64,000 bases of DNA from an uncultured Chryseobacterium sp. (GTDB lineage Bacteria; Bacteroidota; Bacteroidia; Flavobacteriales; Weeksellaceae), in assembly GCA_913775525.1 (NCBI GenBank), contig CAJYLH010000022.1:124001-188000 (forward strand), in the 5' to 3' direction. Below the pieces are notes generated by a model. The model ran no database searches. It saw only the letters and a program-made list of their open reading frames with translations, and was not told the DNA's origin. How positions within the stretch are numbered: the first letter of the stretch is position 1; every line of letters begins with the position of its first letter. This document shows positions 9,108-19,110 of this stretch, in pieces. Both the position numbers and the translations under genes were made by a program.

Positions 9108-12100
9108 TTATGCCGGAATTTCTCCTTTGTATAAGAATGAAATGATCTCTTTGTTCATTTTATCGATCATATCACTGAACAGGTGGAAAGATTCCTGTTT
9201 GTAGATGACCAGCGGATCTTTCTGTTCGTAAACGGCTCCCTGTGAGGATCTTCTCAGGTCATCCATTTCACGCAGGTGAAGCTTCCAGTTTTCATCGATG
9301 ATCGATAAGGTAATATTCTTTTCAAAATCATTGATCAGGCTGTCGCAATGCGTTTCATACGCCTCTTTAAGATCGGTTACAATAGTCAGGGTTTTATGTC
9401 CGTCTGTGAACGGAACCTGGATCATCTTAAACATAGCTCCCTGGTTCTGGTATACATTCTCAATGATCGGGAATGATTTTTCTTTCAGAAGGTTCAGTTT
9501 CATCTGGTAATCTTCCTGAGCAGCCTTAAACACGATTTCAGTCAGGTCTTTCACATTTTTGTTACCGAAATCATTTTCTGAAACCGGAGATTCCATCGTG
9601 AAGTTCTTGATGATCTCAAATTCGAAATCCTTATAGTTTCCGGATGCTTTTCCTTTGGCTACGATAGAGTTGGCCACGTCAAAGATCATATTGGTAATGT
9701 CATACTTCAGGTGATCCCCGAATAATGCATTCTTTCTTCTCTTGTAGATCACGTCACGCTGCTTGTTCATTACGTCATCATATTCAAGCAGCCTTTTCCT
9801 GATCCCGAAGTTATTTTCCTCTACTTTTTTCTGCGCTCTTTCAATAGACTTGGTAATCATGGAATGCTGAATAACTTCGCCTTCCTTATGCCCCATCCTG
9901 TCCATCATCTTAGCAATACGCTCAGAACCGAATAAACGCATCAGGTTATCTTCAAGAGATACATAGAACTGGGAACTTCCCGGGTCTCCCTGACGGCCGG
10001 CCCTACCTCTCAACTGTCTGTCCACACGTCTGGAATCATGTCGTTCCGTACCGATGATGGCAAGACCTCCTGCTTCTTTTACTTCTTTGGAAAGCTTGAT
10101 ATCCGTACCACGGCCTGCCATGTTGGTCGCAATGGTAACAACACCCGGCTGTCCTGCTCCGGCCACGATTTCCGCTTCCTTCTTGTGAAGTTTGGCGTTC
10201 AGTACCTGATGCGGGATTTTTCTCAGCTGAAGGGCTTTAGACAGTAACTGGGAAATTTCTACGGATGTAGTCCCTACCAGCACCGGTCTCTTGGCTTCGG
10301 TAAGCTTTTCAATTTCTTCGATTACAGCGTTGTATTTTTCACGGTTGGTTTTGAAAACCAGATCCTGTTTGTCATTTCTCTGGATCGGACGGTTGGTAGG
10401 GATTACCACGACATCCAGTTTATAGATTTCCCAAAGTTCGCCGGCTTCCGTTTCAGCCGTACCGGTCATCCCCGCAAGCTTATTGTACATACGGAAATAG
10501 TTCTGCAGGGTAACGGTGGCAAAAGTCTGGGTTGCTGCCTCGATCTTTACGTTTTCCTTAGCCTCGATTGCCTGGTGAAGACCGTCTGAATACCGTCTTC
10601 CTTCCATGATACGTCCTGTCTGCTCATCCACGATCTTTACCTCGCCGTCAATCACCACATACTCGTCATCTTTTTCAAACAGGGTATAGGCCTTAAGCAG
10701 CTGGCTCATAGTATGAACCCTTTCAGATTTTTCTGCAAACTCTGAAAACAGTTTTTCCTTCGCTTCGAATTCCTCTTCTTTAGACAGGTTTCTCGCTTCC
10801 ACTTCAGCAATTTCGGTTCCGATATCCGGAAGCACGAAGAAGTTTGGATCGGAATTCCCCTGGGACATATATTCCACCCCTTTATCGGTCAGGTCTACCT
10901 GGTTGTTCTTTTCTTCGATCACGAAGTAGAGGTCTTTATCTACAATCGGCATATCCCGGTTGTTGTCCTGCATGTATTGTGCTTCCACTTTCTGAAGCAG
11001 TGCACGGTTTCCGCTCTCAGACAGGAATTTAATCAGCTGCCTGTTTTTAGGAAGCCCTCTGTAGGCCTGAAGGAGTTTGAATCCTCCTTCTTTGGTGTTT
11101 CCAGCAGCGATTAATTTTTTCGCCTCGTTGAAAATCGCAGAAACAGTTTTTTTCTGCACCTCAACAATTCGGTCGATGGAAGGTTTCAGCACATCGAATT
11201 CCTGACGGTCACCCTGAGGTACCGGCCCGGAAATAATGAGCGGTGTCCTGGCGTCATCTACCAGTACGGAGTCTACCTCATCCACAATGGCGAAGTTAAG
11301 ATCTCTCTGTACCAGCTCGGAAGGGGAGGTCACCATATTGTCTCTCAGGTAATCGAAGCCGAATTCATTATTCGTTCCGTAGGTAATATCTGAGTTATAG
11401 GCTTTTCTTCTTCCGTCAGAGTTAGGCTGGTGGTTGTCGATACAGTCGATTGACAGTCCGTGGAACTGATATAACGGACCCATCCAGGCCGAGTCCCTTC
11501 TTGCAAGATAGTCGTTAACCGTTACCACATGTACCCCTCTTCCCGGAAGTGAATTTAAATAGATAGGCAGTGTTCCCACCAGGGTTTTACCCTCACCGGT
11601 TGCCATCTCGGCAATTTTACCGCTGTGAAGGATGACCCCGCCGATGAACTGTACGTCGTAATGTACCATATCCCACACTACGGCAGTTCCTGCAGCATCC
11701 CATGAGTTTTTCCAGATGGCTGTATCACCCTGGATTTCTACAAAGTCTTTTCCTGCACCGGCCAGCTGTTTGTCCCAGTCGGTAGCTGTTACACGGATTT
11801 CTCCGTTCTGGGCCCATCTTCTGGCGGTTTCCTTGATCAGTGCAAAAGCTTCGGGAAGGATCTGTCCAAGGACTTTCTCCTCAAGTTCGTAAGATTCTTT
11901 TTTCAGGACCTCGATTCTGGAAAACAGAGCTTCCTTTTCATCAACATTGGTCGAATTTTTAATCTGCTCTTTAATTTGTTCTATCTGTGCTGTGACTTTA
12001 CTGCTTGCAGACTGTATCATCTCCTTAAATTCAGCAGTTTTTTGTCTCAGTCCGTCATCAGATAATTGCTGGATGCCGGGTTCTGCAGCTTTGATTTTTG

Positions 12101-12182
12101 TTACAACTTTTTTTACTTCTTTTAGGTCCTGCGCTTTCTTGTCTCCCAAAAACCCTTTAAGAACTTTGTTTAAAAAACTCAT
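9108..12182 (-). CDS. secA: Preprotein translocase ATPase SecA
   Basis: At 1024 residues this is longer than E. coli SecA (901). It is the motor that drives unfolded proteins through SecYEG. Walker A is MATGEGKT at residues 193-200, and the DEAD-like [19 protein letters not shown] starts at 301. [13 protein letters not shown] and [21 protein letters not shown] are helicase motifs. Walker A lies about 90 residues later than in E. coli because of a charged, probably coiled-coil insert around residues 50-105. The C-terminus ends FLYKGEIPA and lacks the zinc-binding CxC...CH tail that binds SecB in many SecAs. It is monocistronic with its own terminator. Confidence 0.98.
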   Translation of the reverse strand: MSFLNKVLKGFLGDKKAQDLKEVKKVVTKIKAAEPGIQQLSDDGLRQKTAEFKEMIQSASSKVTAQIEQIKEQIKNSTNVDEKEALFSRIEVLKKESYELEEKVLGQILPEAFALIKETARRWAQNGEIRVTATDWDKQLAGAGKDFVEIQGDTAIWKNSWDAAGTAVVWDMVHYDVQFIGGVILHSGKIAEMATGEGKTLVGTLPIYLNSLPGRGVHVVTVNDYLARRDSAWMGPLYQFHGLSIDCIDNHQPNSDGRRKAYNSDITYGTNNEFGFDYLRDNMVTSPSELVQRDLNFAIVDEVDSVLVDDARTPLIISGPVPQGDRQEFDVLKPSIDRIVEVQKKTVSAIFNEAKKLIAAGNTKEGGFKLLQAYRGLPKNRQLIKFLSESGNRALLQKVEAQYMQDNNRDMPIVDKDLYFVIEEKNNQVDLTDKGVEYMSQGNSDPNFFVLPDIGTEIAEVEARNLSKEEEFEAKEKLFSEFAEKSERVHTMSQLLKAYTLFEKDDEYVVIDGEVKIVDEQTGRIMEGRRYSDGLHQAIEAKENVKIEAATQTFATVTLQNYFRMYNKLAGMTGTAETEAGELWEIYKLDVVVIPTNRPIQRNDKQDLVFKTNREKYNAVIEEIEKLTEAKRPVLVGTTSVEISQLLSKALQLRKIPHQVLNAKLHKKEAEIVAGAGQPGVVTIATNMAGRGTDIKLSKEVKEAGGLAIIGTERHDSRRVDRQLRGRAGRQGDPGSSQFYVSLEDNLMRLFGSERIAKMMDRMGHKEGEVIQHSMITKSIERAQKKVEENNFGIRKRLLEYDDVMNKQRDVIYKRRKNALFGDHLKYDITNMIFDVANSIVAKGKASGNYKDFEFEIIKNFTMESPVSENDFGNKNVKDLTEIVFKAAQEDYQMKLNLLKEKSFPIIENVYQNQGAMFKMIQVPFTDGHKTLTIVTDLKEAYETHCDSLINDFEKNITLSIIDENWKLHLREMDDLRRSSQGAVYEQKDPLVIYKQESFHLFSDMIDKMNKEIISFLYKGEIPA

Positions 12183-12301
12183 AAATTTTTACTTTATGCC
12201 TAAAGTGATATGCTTTAAGCGTTTTAACAACACGCCTATCGTGTAAATTGATGTATAAAATGGCAAAGCTCCAGGCAAGATGCCTAAAGCCTGTCTTATG
12301 C

Positions 12302-12523
12302 TTAATATTCGTCTTCGTTCCAAAGGAAGTCCTCATCGGTAGGGTAATCACTCCATACCTCTTCGATAGACTCATAAATCTCTCCTTCATCTTCAATGGC
12401 CTGAAGATTTTCTACCACCTCCATAGGGGCACCTGTTCTGATTGCATAATCAATAAGCTCCGCTTTTGTCATCGGCCACGGTGCGTCACTTAAATATGAG
12501 GCTAATTCTAATGTCCAGTACAT
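12302..12523 (-). CDS. DUF2795 domain protein
   Basis: A 73-residue acidic protein beginning MYWTLELASYLSDAPWPMTK and ending DEDFLWNEDEY. The N-terminal half (LASYLSDAPWPMTKAELIDYAIRTGAP) has the DUF2795 pattern of short helices, and the C-terminal half is strongly acidic. Its function is unknown; it is small, soluble and very conserved in Flavobacteriia as far as I recall. It has its own -7 promoter element at 12541-12548, so it is probably a separate unit upstream of secA. Confidence 0.85.
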   Translation of the reverse strand: MYWTLELASYLSDAPWPMTKAELIDYAIRTGAPMEVVENLQAIEDEGEIYESIEEVWSDYPTDEDFLWNEDEY

Positions 12524-12540
12524 AATTTTTTAATTTTTTG

Positions 12541-12548
12541 CAAAAGTA
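12541..12548 (-). promoter_or_regulatory. -7 promoter element of the DUF2795 gene
   Basis: TACTTTTG, followed by C, on the minus strand matches TAnnTTTG, 17 bp upstream of the ATG at 12523. Confidence 0.5.
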
Positions 12549-12662
12549 TAAAAATAGGTTATATAATAAGATTTTTTATAACTGATTTTCAATTCTTTTT
12601 GTTAATTTTTATTATTGTTGAACGCATACCATGATGAAGCATGATCTGCGGGTCATTTGGTG

Positions 12663-13685
12663 TCATTTTCTCAAAAACCATTCCACAAATTTTTTTATGC
12701 CATTTTGGAAGTCGGTGTCTGGTTTGTAGCCGATTAAGGCCTTTGCTTTGCTGATGTCGGCATTGGTTTTCTGTACGTCTCCGGGCTGCATGGGAAGCAT
12801 CTTTTTTTGCGCCTTTTTTCCTAGCGTATCCTCAATAGCAGAGAGCATTTCAGACAGAGAAATCACCTGGCTTTCACCCAGGTTCAGGACTTCATATACC
12901 CCGGAATGATTTTCCAAATATCTGACAGACTTTACAATCCCGTCAATGATGTCATCAATATAGGTGTAATCCCTTGCCGTGGTGCCATCACCATAAAATG
13001 GAATCTCCTGATCTCCTGAAATCAGGCGGGTAAACTTATGAATGGCCAGATCGGGCCTCTGACGGGGTCCGTAAACCGTGAAAAACCTCAGCTGGATCAT
13101 GTCCATGCCATACAGCTGATGGTAGACATGCCCCAGAACTTCCCCGCATTTTTTGGTGGCAGCATACGGTGAAATGGGATGGTCTACAGGATCGGTTTCC
13201 GCAAAAGGAATTTTTTCATTGTTTCCGTAAACGCTTGATGATGAGGCGCAGACAAATTTTGTAATATTGAATGCTCTGCACAATTCCCAGAGATTCATAG
13301 TACCGCGGATGTTTACTTCTTCATATTCCAATGGTCTTTCAATAGAAGGGCGTACTCCTGCAAGCGCTGCCAGATGGATAACAAGGTCAATGCGGTGTTT
13401 TCTGAAGATGTCTTCCAAACCGGATTTATCCCTGATATCCTGGTGGTATAACACGTACCGGTCTGATTCTGTGGCTGAAATAAGGTTCAGGATGTCTTCC
13501 TCCTTATCCTTATATTCAAAAACCGGATTCTGGCCAACCGATTCAAGCGTATTTTTAATTTTAACCCTATAGTCGTAAAAATCATCAAAGCTGTCAATGT
13601 TAATGACAGAATGTCCGTTTTTCAATAACTGCTCTGTCAAATGAGAACCTACAAACCCGCTTCCCCCGGTAACAAGATAAACCAT
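12663..13685 (-). CDS. NAD-dependent nucleotide-sugar epimerase (UDP-glucuronate 4-epimerase-like)
   Basis: A 340-residue extended short-chain dehydrogenase. The Rossmann motif TGGSGFVGSHL is at residues 6-16. The catalytic Tyr174 and Lys178 sit in SPYAATKK, and a Ser cluster (CASSSSVYG) precedes them. TVYGPRQRPD and the AxxTYxxD-like ARDYTYIDDI are typical of UDP-sugar 4-epimerases of the glucuronate/galacturonate group. It probably makes activated sugars for surface polysaccharide, but no polysaccharide genes adjoin it. Other NDP-sugar substrates remain possible. It is divergent from the DUF2797 gene and shares a 50-bp promoter region with it. Confidence 0.88.
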   Translation of the reverse strand: MVYLVTGGSGFVGSHLTEQLLKNGHSVINIDSFDDFYDYRVKIKNTLESVGQNPVFEYKDKEEDILNLISATESDRYVLYHQDIRDKSGLEDIFRKHRIDLVIHLAALAGVRPSIERPLEYEEVNIRGTMNLWELCRAFNITKFVCASSSSVYGNNEKIPFAETDPVDHPISPYAATKKCGEVLGHVYHQLYGMDMIQLRFFTVYGPRQRPDLAIHKFTRLISGDQEIPFYGDGTTARDYTYIDDIIDGIVKSVRYLENHSGVYEVLNLGESQVISLSEMLSAIEDTLGKKAQKKMLPMQPGDVQKTNADISKAKALIGYKPDTDFQNGIKKFVEWFLRK

Positions 13686-13704
13686 CCGTGATTTTTTTAT
13701 CAGA

Positions 13705-13712
13705 CAAAAGTA
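13705..13712 (-). promoter_or_regulatory. -7 promoter element of the epimerase gene
   Basis: TACTTTTG on the minus strand, 19 bp before the ATG at 13685. It lies back-to-back with the plus-strand element at 13720-13727. Confidence 0.5.
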
Positions 13713-13719
13713 TAAAATT

Positions 13720-13727
13720 TACTTTTG
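13720..13727 (+). promoter_or_regulatory. -7 promoter element of the DUF2797 gene
   Basis: TACTTTTG on the plus strand, 42 bp before the preferred ATG at 13770. Together with 13705-13712 it forms a compact divergent promoter. Confidence 0.5.
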
Positions 13728-13769
13728 AAAATATAAATGATTACTTTTACTTCCAAAAGGAGTACATAT

Positions 13770-14570
13770 ATGATGCAGTTTCAGGGACAAATTTTAAAAA
13801 TGGCCACTTACAACGACAGGCCCGTGCAATATTACCTTAACCTTTCCGGGGATCTGATCCATATGAATGAGCTGTTCGGAAAGGAACTGACCATAAATCA
13901 TACGGGATATGAGTGTGTGCACTGCGGCGAAGACAAGCCGGTATACAGAATGGGATTCTGCAAAAACTGCTTTTTTGAAAGCCCGTACGCCAGTGATACC
14001 ATTATCCGTCCCGAGCTTTCAAAAGCGCACCTGGGTATTGCCGAGCGTGACCTGGACATTGAAAAAGAAATACAGCTTCAGCCTCATACTGTTTACCTGG
14101 CTTATACGGGAGAAGTAAAGGTTGGGATAACGAGGAATACACAAATTCCTACGCGATGGATTGATCAGGGCGCAACATTTGCTCTTCCCATAGCGCGAAC
14201 TGAGAACCGCTATGAAGCCGGAATGATAGAAGTTGCCTTAAAACAGCATGTGCCTGACAAAACAAGCTGGAAAAAAATGCTCCAGGATGATTTCGAAGGG
14301 GAAGTGGACCTGGCCGATTTCCAGCAGAAGATCAGGCAGTATTTTCCGGAAGATTTCCAGAAATTTTACAGTGAAGGAGAAGAAGTATGGATGATTGATT
14401 ACCCTTTTGAAAAACCTGAAAAAGTAACTTCATTCACGCTGGACAAAAAACCTGAATATACAGGACGGCTTACCGGGATCAAAGGCCAGTACCTCAGTTT
14501 CGAAGGCGGGGACTTCATCAATATCAGGGGCCACGAAGGCTACAGGGTGGAGCTCACTATTAAAGACTGA
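13770..14570 (+). CDS. DUF2797 zinc-ribbon protein
   Basis: A 266-residue protein. I start it at the ATG at 13770 because AAAAGGAGT (13755-13763) is well placed before it; the in-frame ATG at 13737 lacks a ribosome site. The N-terminal part carries a four-Cys ribbon (YECVHCGEDK then GFCKNCFF), a probable metal site. The middle (VYLAYTGEVKVGITRNTQIPTRWIDQGA) resembles a GIY-YIG-like fold in its YLAYTG...KVGIT arrangement, but catalytic function is not established. The family is conserved but uncharacterised. The AsmA-like gene starts 23 bp downstream, so the two may be cotranscribed. Confidence 0.85.
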   Translation: MMQFQGQILKMATYNDRPVQYYLNLSGDLIHMNELFGKELTINHTGYECVHCGEDKPVYRMGFCKNCFFESPYASDTIIRPELSKAHLGIAERDLDIEKEIQLQPHTVYLAYTGEVKVGITRNTQIPTRWIDQGATFALPIARTENRYEAGMIEVALKQHVPDKTSWKKMLQDDFEGEVDLADFQQKIRQYFPEDFQKFYSEGEEVWMIDYPFEKPEKVTSFTLDKKPEYTGRLTGIKGQYLSFEGGDFINIRGHEGYRVELTIKD

Positions 14571-14593
14571 TCGTATTAATACCGATAATAATT

Positions 14594-17164
14594 ATGAAGA
14601 AATGGGGTAAAAAGCTGCTTTTTGTTTTAGGAATTCTGTTTCTGATTATTCTTATGGGTAATTTCGGACTGAACATATGGCTTAAAAGAAGCCTGCCCGG
14701 ATACATCAGCAAAAATACTGATTACAAAGTTTCCTATAAGAAACTGGATGTAGACCTGCTGACCGGCAATATATTTTCCGCCGGAATTTCCATCAATAAT
14801 AAAAATCCCCTGAATACTGACGTTATAGGTCTTCAGGGGACTATAGATACCTTAAAGGTCAGCCGTTTCGGGATCTATGATGCGGTCTTCAACAAGCGGA
14901 TCAGTTCTTCAGACCTTCTGCTTGCCCATCCGCACCTTAATGTCATCCTTGCCCAACCGGTCGACCGGAAAACCGGTAAAAAGAGAAACCCCGTCGTTTT
15001 TGAAAATATTAGGATCAACCAGGGAGATATTACCATTTTTAAACATACCCGGCAGAAATACCTTGCGGTAAAGGATCTTGATTTATCCGTCAATAATCTC
15101 CGGATGACTGAAAAGTCGGTAGAAAATCAGCTTCCTCTTGCATTTGACCAATACAGGATCCGCGGCAAGAGCCTTTTTTTCAGGCCAAATAATACATATG
15201 CCCTGAAAATAAATACCATAAGCACCTCGGAAGGGTTAATGACACTGGAAGGGTTGAGGCTGGTTCCGCTTCTGACCTTTTCCCAGTTCAAAAGATTTTA
15301 TCCCAAGCAGACAAAACTCTATCAGTGTACCATTCCCAAAGTGGAATTTAAGGACGTGCTGCTCAGGAAAAATAAAATATCGCTGGCCAATGCTGTTTTC
15401 CACAACCCGGACCTTTTGATGTATACGACCGATGCGCAGCCTCAGAAATCTGATAAGCCATTGGGTTTCGAAATCAGTCTCAATGCTGTAAAACTCGTCA
15501 ATGCCAGAATAAAAATCACAAAACCCGATGGCAGCCGTCTGGTGTCTGCCGGTGCCCTGAATGTAAACATTAATCAGCTCACCCTTGACAAAGAAACATC
15601 AAAAGAGGTCATTCCAATAGGCTATAAAAACTTTACAGTCTCGGGAAGGAACATCGTGTATTCCGGTCCTAAAGATTTTACAGTGGGAAGTCTTGCGCTG
15701 AACCCTAAAAGCGGAGAACTGAGGAATATTTCTGTAGCTGATCCGGCTTCAGGTAAGAAACTGTCGGATCTTTTGATAGACCGCCTTGCTTTTACCCTGA
15801 ACAAATGGGAGTTTATTGAGCGTAAACTGAGCCTTGATATAAAGGAAATTCTGGTGGATAAAGCTACAGGAAGCATACGTGCTGCTGAAGCCACGACAAA
15901 CAAAAAATCAGGGAACGGCGGGATTCATTTTCCGGTCCTGGTCAGGAAAATCTTGATCAGGAATTCTGATGTTGGTTATGAAAAAAATAATCAGCCTCTA
16001 GCCATTACCAATCTGAATGCATCCGTAAACGGGCTTCAGCTGGACCGGCTATCCGGAAATTCTGGGATGGCCATCAGCATGAAAGATTACCGGATCACTG
16101 CCGGAACGTTTTCTTACCGGACGCAGTTTTACCATATGACTGCCGGTGCATCTGAGTTCAATCAGAATAAGGTCAGCATCAGCCAGTTTGCCATGAAGCC
16201 GGTGGTTTCGAGAGCGCAGTTCATCCGGATGATACCGGTGGAAAGCGATTTATACGATATTAATGTACGGCAGATTACGGCCGACGGAAGCTGGGATTTC
16301 TTTTCCGGAAAGAAATTTATCAATGCCTCTAATGTAAGCATCAGTTCAGCGGATGCCAATATTTTCAGGAGTAAGATCCCGAAAGATGATCCCAAGGAAA
16401 AAGCATTGTATTCCAGGATGCTCAGGACCATTACAATTCCCCTGTATGTAAAGAATCTTGATCTTAAAAATTCAAAACTTGTTTATGAAGAAGATACGCC
16501 TGAAAGCGAGGGTCCCGGAAAGCTGACCTTCAGCAATTTCAATATGAATGTGAAAAACCTGAATTCTGCCAGGATGCAGGGAAAGCCTACGCGTGTGGAT
16601 ATTAAGATTGGCTGTTCTTTTATGAACCTGGCGCCATTATCGGTGAGCTGGAATTTTGACGTGGCAGATCAGAAAGACCACTTTACGATTTCAGGAAAGG
16701 CCGTTAATCTCCCGGCAGCAGGCATCAACCCATTTATCAGGCCTTACCTGCATGTCACAGCTACCGGAACCATCCAGGAAATGCTGTTTAACTTTAAAGG
16801 AAATCCTGCAGGGCTTGGCGGCGCTTTTAATCTTAAGCATAAAGACCTTAAAGTAACACTGCTGAATAAAGACAGCAGACAGAAGAAAGGACTGCTTACG
16901 GCCATTGCTAACCTGTTTGTAAAATCAGATTCAGGGAAACTTCCGCAGGATGTAACCATTGAAGGTGTAGAGCGGGACCCTACAAAGTCATTCTTCAATC
17001 TCTTCTGGAAGGGGATTGAACAGGGACTGAAGAGGACGCTGATCGGGATTGCCGGCGGAAAAGAAGAGCCGGTGAATGTGACCACCAGGCCTGTTAAGAA
17101 TGTGGATAAGAAGGTAAAGCAAGCTACCGGTAAAAAGCCCGGCCCGGAAAAAGCTACGAAATAA
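14594..17164 (+). CDS. Large AsmA-like membrane-anchored protein
   Basis: An 856-residue protein with one N-terminal membrane helix (KKLLFVLGILFLIILMGNFGLNIWL) and a long extracytoplasmic part rich in short beta repeats, such as ITNLNASVNGLQLDRLSG and FSNFNMNVKNLNSARM. The C-terminal part (FIRPYLHVTATGTIQEMLFNFKGNPAGLGGAFNLKHKDLKVTLL) resembles the ends of AsmA/TamB-type bridge proteins. Those proteins are thought to carry lipids across the periplasm. I infer the relationship from the layout, not from an alignment. The last 30 residues are basic and low in complexity. It follows the DUF2797 gene by 23 bp. Confidence 0.7.
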   Translation: MKKWGKKLLFVLGILFLIILMGNFGLNIWLKRSLPGYISKNTDYKVSYKKLDVDLLTGNIFSAGISINNKNPLNTDVIGLQGTIDTLKVSRFGIYDAVFNKRISSSDLLLAHPHLNVILAQPVDRKTGKKRNPVVFENIRINQGDITIFKHTRQKYLAVKDLDLSVNNLRMTEKSVENQLPLAFDQYRIRGKSLFFRPNNTYALKINTISTSEGLMTLEGLRLVPLLTFSQFKRFYPKQTKLYQCTIPKVEFKDVLLRKNKISLANAVFHNPDLLMYTTDAQPQKSDKPLGFEISLNAVKLVNARIKITKPDGSRLVSAGALNVNINQLTLDKETSKEVIPIGYKNFTVSGRNIVYSGPKDFTVGSLALNPKSGELRNISVADPASGKKLSDLLIDRLAFTLNKWEFIERKLSLDIKEILVDKATGSIRAAEATTNKKSGNGGIHFPVLVRKILIRNSDVGYEKNNQPLAITNLNASVNGLQLDRLSGNSGMAISMKDYRITAGTFSYRTQFYHMTAGASEFNQNKVSISQFAMKPVVSRAQFIRMIPVESDLYDINVRQITADGSWDFFSGKKFINASNVSISSADANIFRSKIPKDDPKEKALYSRMLRTITIPLYVKNLDLKNSKLVYEEDTPESEGPGKLTFSNFNMNVKNLNSARMQGKPTRVDIKIGCSFMNLAPLSVSWNFDVADQKDHFTISGKAVNLPAAGINPFIRPYLHVTATGTIQEMLFNFKGNPAGLGGAFNLKHKDLKVTLLNKDSRQKKGLLTAIANLFVKSDSGKLPQDVTIEGVERDPTKSFFNLFWKGIEQGLKRTLIGIAGGKEEPVNVTTRPVKNVDKKVKQATGKKPGPEKATK

Positions 17165-17176
17165 AGAGGCATAAAA

Positions 17177-17208
17177 TAACCCGGTATTTTTTTAGTGCCG
17201 GGTTTCAT
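17177..17208. terminator. Bidirectional terminator between convergent genes
   Basis: AACCCGG and CCGGGTT pair around a 13-base, T-rich loop between the convergent genes ending at 17164 and 17211. The stem is short, so termination strength is uncertain. Confidence 0.55.
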
Positions 17209-17210
17209 AT

Positions 17211-17558
17211 TTACAGGGTGAATTCTTCGTCTTCCTTAATCGGGATCTCCCTCAGAAATTTATCAAACTCATCACCGGGATAATTGCTGTCTGCACCGTA
17301 AGAATCGATAATCATTCCGAGGTTGCCTTCTGTATCCTTAACCACATACAGCGCTACATTATCTGCCGGGTTGCTGTCACCTTCAAAACGGTAGGTTCTA
17401 AGGATGCATAAATCTGCCGGCTGATAGCTTCTTCCGGAGTTTTCAAGGGTCATCACGCCCTCTTCATTCATCCTGAACTCTCTCTTAATTCCTCTCTGGG
17501 ATATCTTTGTCATCACCTGACTTAAGGTTGTCATTTCTTCAGAACTATACATAATCAA
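17211..17558 (-). CDS. Small conserved protein, often labelled 'phosphoribosylpyrophosphate synthetase'
   Basis: A 115-residue soluble protein; the start may be the second Met (MYSSEEMTT, 17552). The pattern VMTKISQRGIKREFRM ... CILRTYRFEGDSNPADNVALYVV ... GMIIDSYGADSNYPGDEF matches a small Bacteroidota family. Databases often name that family phosphoribosylpyrophosphate synthetase, although it has neither the length (over 300 residues) nor the PRPP loop of that enzyme. I would treat the name as a misannotation and the function as unknown. Confidence 0.75.
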   Translation of the reverse strand: MIMYSSEEMTTLSQVMTKISQRGIKREFRMNEEGVMTLENSGRSYQPADLCILRTYRFEGDSNPADNVALYVVKDTEGNLGMIIDSYGADSNYPGDEFDKFLREIPIKEDEEFTL

Positions 17559-17721
17559 TAATTTTCATGGTTAATACAATAATTGAACCATTGGCAACAG
17601 CTTAGAGCGGGATGTGGAGAATGATATTTATAGTATGAGTGCCGCAATATTAACAAAATTTAGAATTTAAGAGACTGTAATAGGTATACTTTTTGTAATA
17701 CGTATCTAAAATCAGATTCAT

Positions 17722-17916
17722 ATGAAAAAAGAGGTAGGCGTATTACTGGCAGGGGGAGTTGGACTTTTAGCCGTTTTAAGTATCATAGGCATAAAAAAAA
17801 TTTTATATAAAAAAGATAAAAAGTACAGTGATTATTATTCCGATTATCACAGGCACTTCAGCAATGGTCCGTCGGAAGATGATGACCACGGCATCGAATT
17901 TTACGCATTGAAATAG
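17722..17916 (+). CDS. Small single-span membrane protein
   Basis: A 64-residue protein. Residues 5-27 (VGVLLAGGVGLLAVLSIIGIKK) form one membrane helix, followed by a basic stretch (KKILYKKDKK) and a Tyr/His/Asp-rich tail (YSDYYSDYHRHFSNGPSEDDDHG). The orientation would put the tail in the cytoplasm by the positive-inside rule. It stands alone with a terminator downstream. I do not recognise a family. The clear start and terminator make it likely to be real. Confidence 0.65.
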   Translation: MKKEVGVLLAGGVGLLAVLSIIGIKKILYKKDKKYSDYYSDYHRHFSNGPSEDDDHGIEFYALK

Positions 17917-17951
17917 AAGTAGTATTAATATATCGTATGTTAAACGAACAG

Positions 17952-17980
17952 ACCGGTGCTTTCAAGTACCGGTTTTTTTG
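17952..17980 (+). terminator. Terminator after the small membrane protein gene
   Basis: ACCGGT and ACCGGT pair around a 10-base loop and are followed by seven Ts. Confidence 0.75.
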
Positions 17981-18042
17981 TGGAAAACTTTAAGGGTGAA
18001 AATACGATATGAATACCGCATACGTTTTAACTTTACATCATC

Positions 18043-19089
18043 ATGGAGCAGAGGGATATCATTAAAGGACAGGGAGCACAGCGGAATGTAGTCAATCGTT
18101 TCGAGCGCTATACCTTTGACCCTGAGGAAGAAGATCTGGACATAGTTAAGACTTCTTTTACCGAAGTGTTTCCAAAGACCATCGTCAACAAGGTAAAAAG
18201 TGAGGACCTGCCCATGGAATACTCCATGAATCCGTATCAGGGCTGCGAACATGGCTGCTCATATTGTTTTGCCAGGCCCACCCATGAATATTGGGGGTAC
18301 AGCGCCGGGGTGGATTTTGAGAGAAAAATCATGGTAAAGAAAAATGCACCTGAGCTGCTTGAACAGTTTTTCAGGAAAAGAGGGTATCAGCCGGCTCCTA
18401 TTCTGATGTCCGGGAATACAGACTGCTACCAGCCTGCGGAACGGCAGTTTGAAATCACCAGAAAGCTGCTCAAAGTATGCCTGGATTATCGCCATCCGGT
18501 ACATGTACTTACAAAAAACGCCCTTGTTTTACGGGATATCGATATCTTAAAGCCGATGGCAGAACAGAACCTGGTTTCGGTCTCTTTAAGTATTCCCACG
18601 ATGAATGAAGAACTCCGCAGGACGATGGAACCCCGCACAAGTTCTGCTGCCAATAAATTGAAGGCAGTAGCCCTGCTGGCTGAAAACGGTATTCCGGTGA
18701 ATGTGATGGTTGCCCCGATTATTCCCGGGCTGAACAGTGACGAACCCCTGACTATCCTAAAAGCTATTTCTGAAGCGGGTGCCCAAAATTTCGGCTATAC
18801 TCTGGTGCGGCTGAATGACTCGGTGGAACCGGTTTTTATTAAATGGATTGAATCCGCCTTTCCGGACCGTGCCCAGAAGGTCCTGAATCTCATCCGTTCC
18901 ATGCGGGGAGGCAAACTGGGAGAGAAAAAATATTTTGACCGTCAAAAAGGGGAAGGCAATATTGCAGCGATGATCCACAATACATTCAAAATAGGACGGA
19001 AGAAATTTTTCGAGGGGAAAGAATTTCCGAAGCTTTCCACAGCCGGATTTACCGGTGCGAAGGATCAGCAGCTCAGGCTTTTTGATTAA
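18043..19089 (+). CDS. PA0069-family radical SAM protein (SplB-like)
   Basis: A 348-residue radical SAM enzyme. The cluster motif is CEHGCSYC with Cys68, Cys72 and Cys75 (CxxxCxxC). The N-terminal KGQGAQRNVVNRFER is the signature of the PA0069 group. GNTDCYQPAER and NVMVAPIIPGLN are further conserved blocks. Relatives are annotated like spore photoproduct lyase (SplB), but members in non-sporulating bacteria have no proven substrate; a role in nucleic-acid repair or modification is only a guess. It appears to be monocistronic. Confidence 0.92.
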   Translation: MEQRDIIKGQGAQRNVVNRFERYTFDPEEEDLDIVKTSFTEVFPKTIVNKVKSEDLPMEYSMNPYQGCEHGCSYCFARPTHEYWGYSAGVDFERKIMVKKNAPELLEQFFRKRGYQPAPILMSGNTDCYQPAERQFEITRKLLKVCLDYRHPVHVLTKNALVLRDIDILKPMAEQNLVSVSLSIPTMNEELRRTMEPRTSSAANKLKAVALLAENGIPVNVMVAPIIPGLNSDEPLTILKAISEAGAQNFGYTLVRLNDSVEPVFIKWIESAFPDRAQKVLNLIRSMRGGKLGEKKYFDRQKGEGNIAAMIHNTFKIGRKKFFEGKEFPKLSTAGFTGAKDQQLRLFD

Positions 19090-19110
19090 TGCTTTGCCTT
19101 ACTTAGTTTC

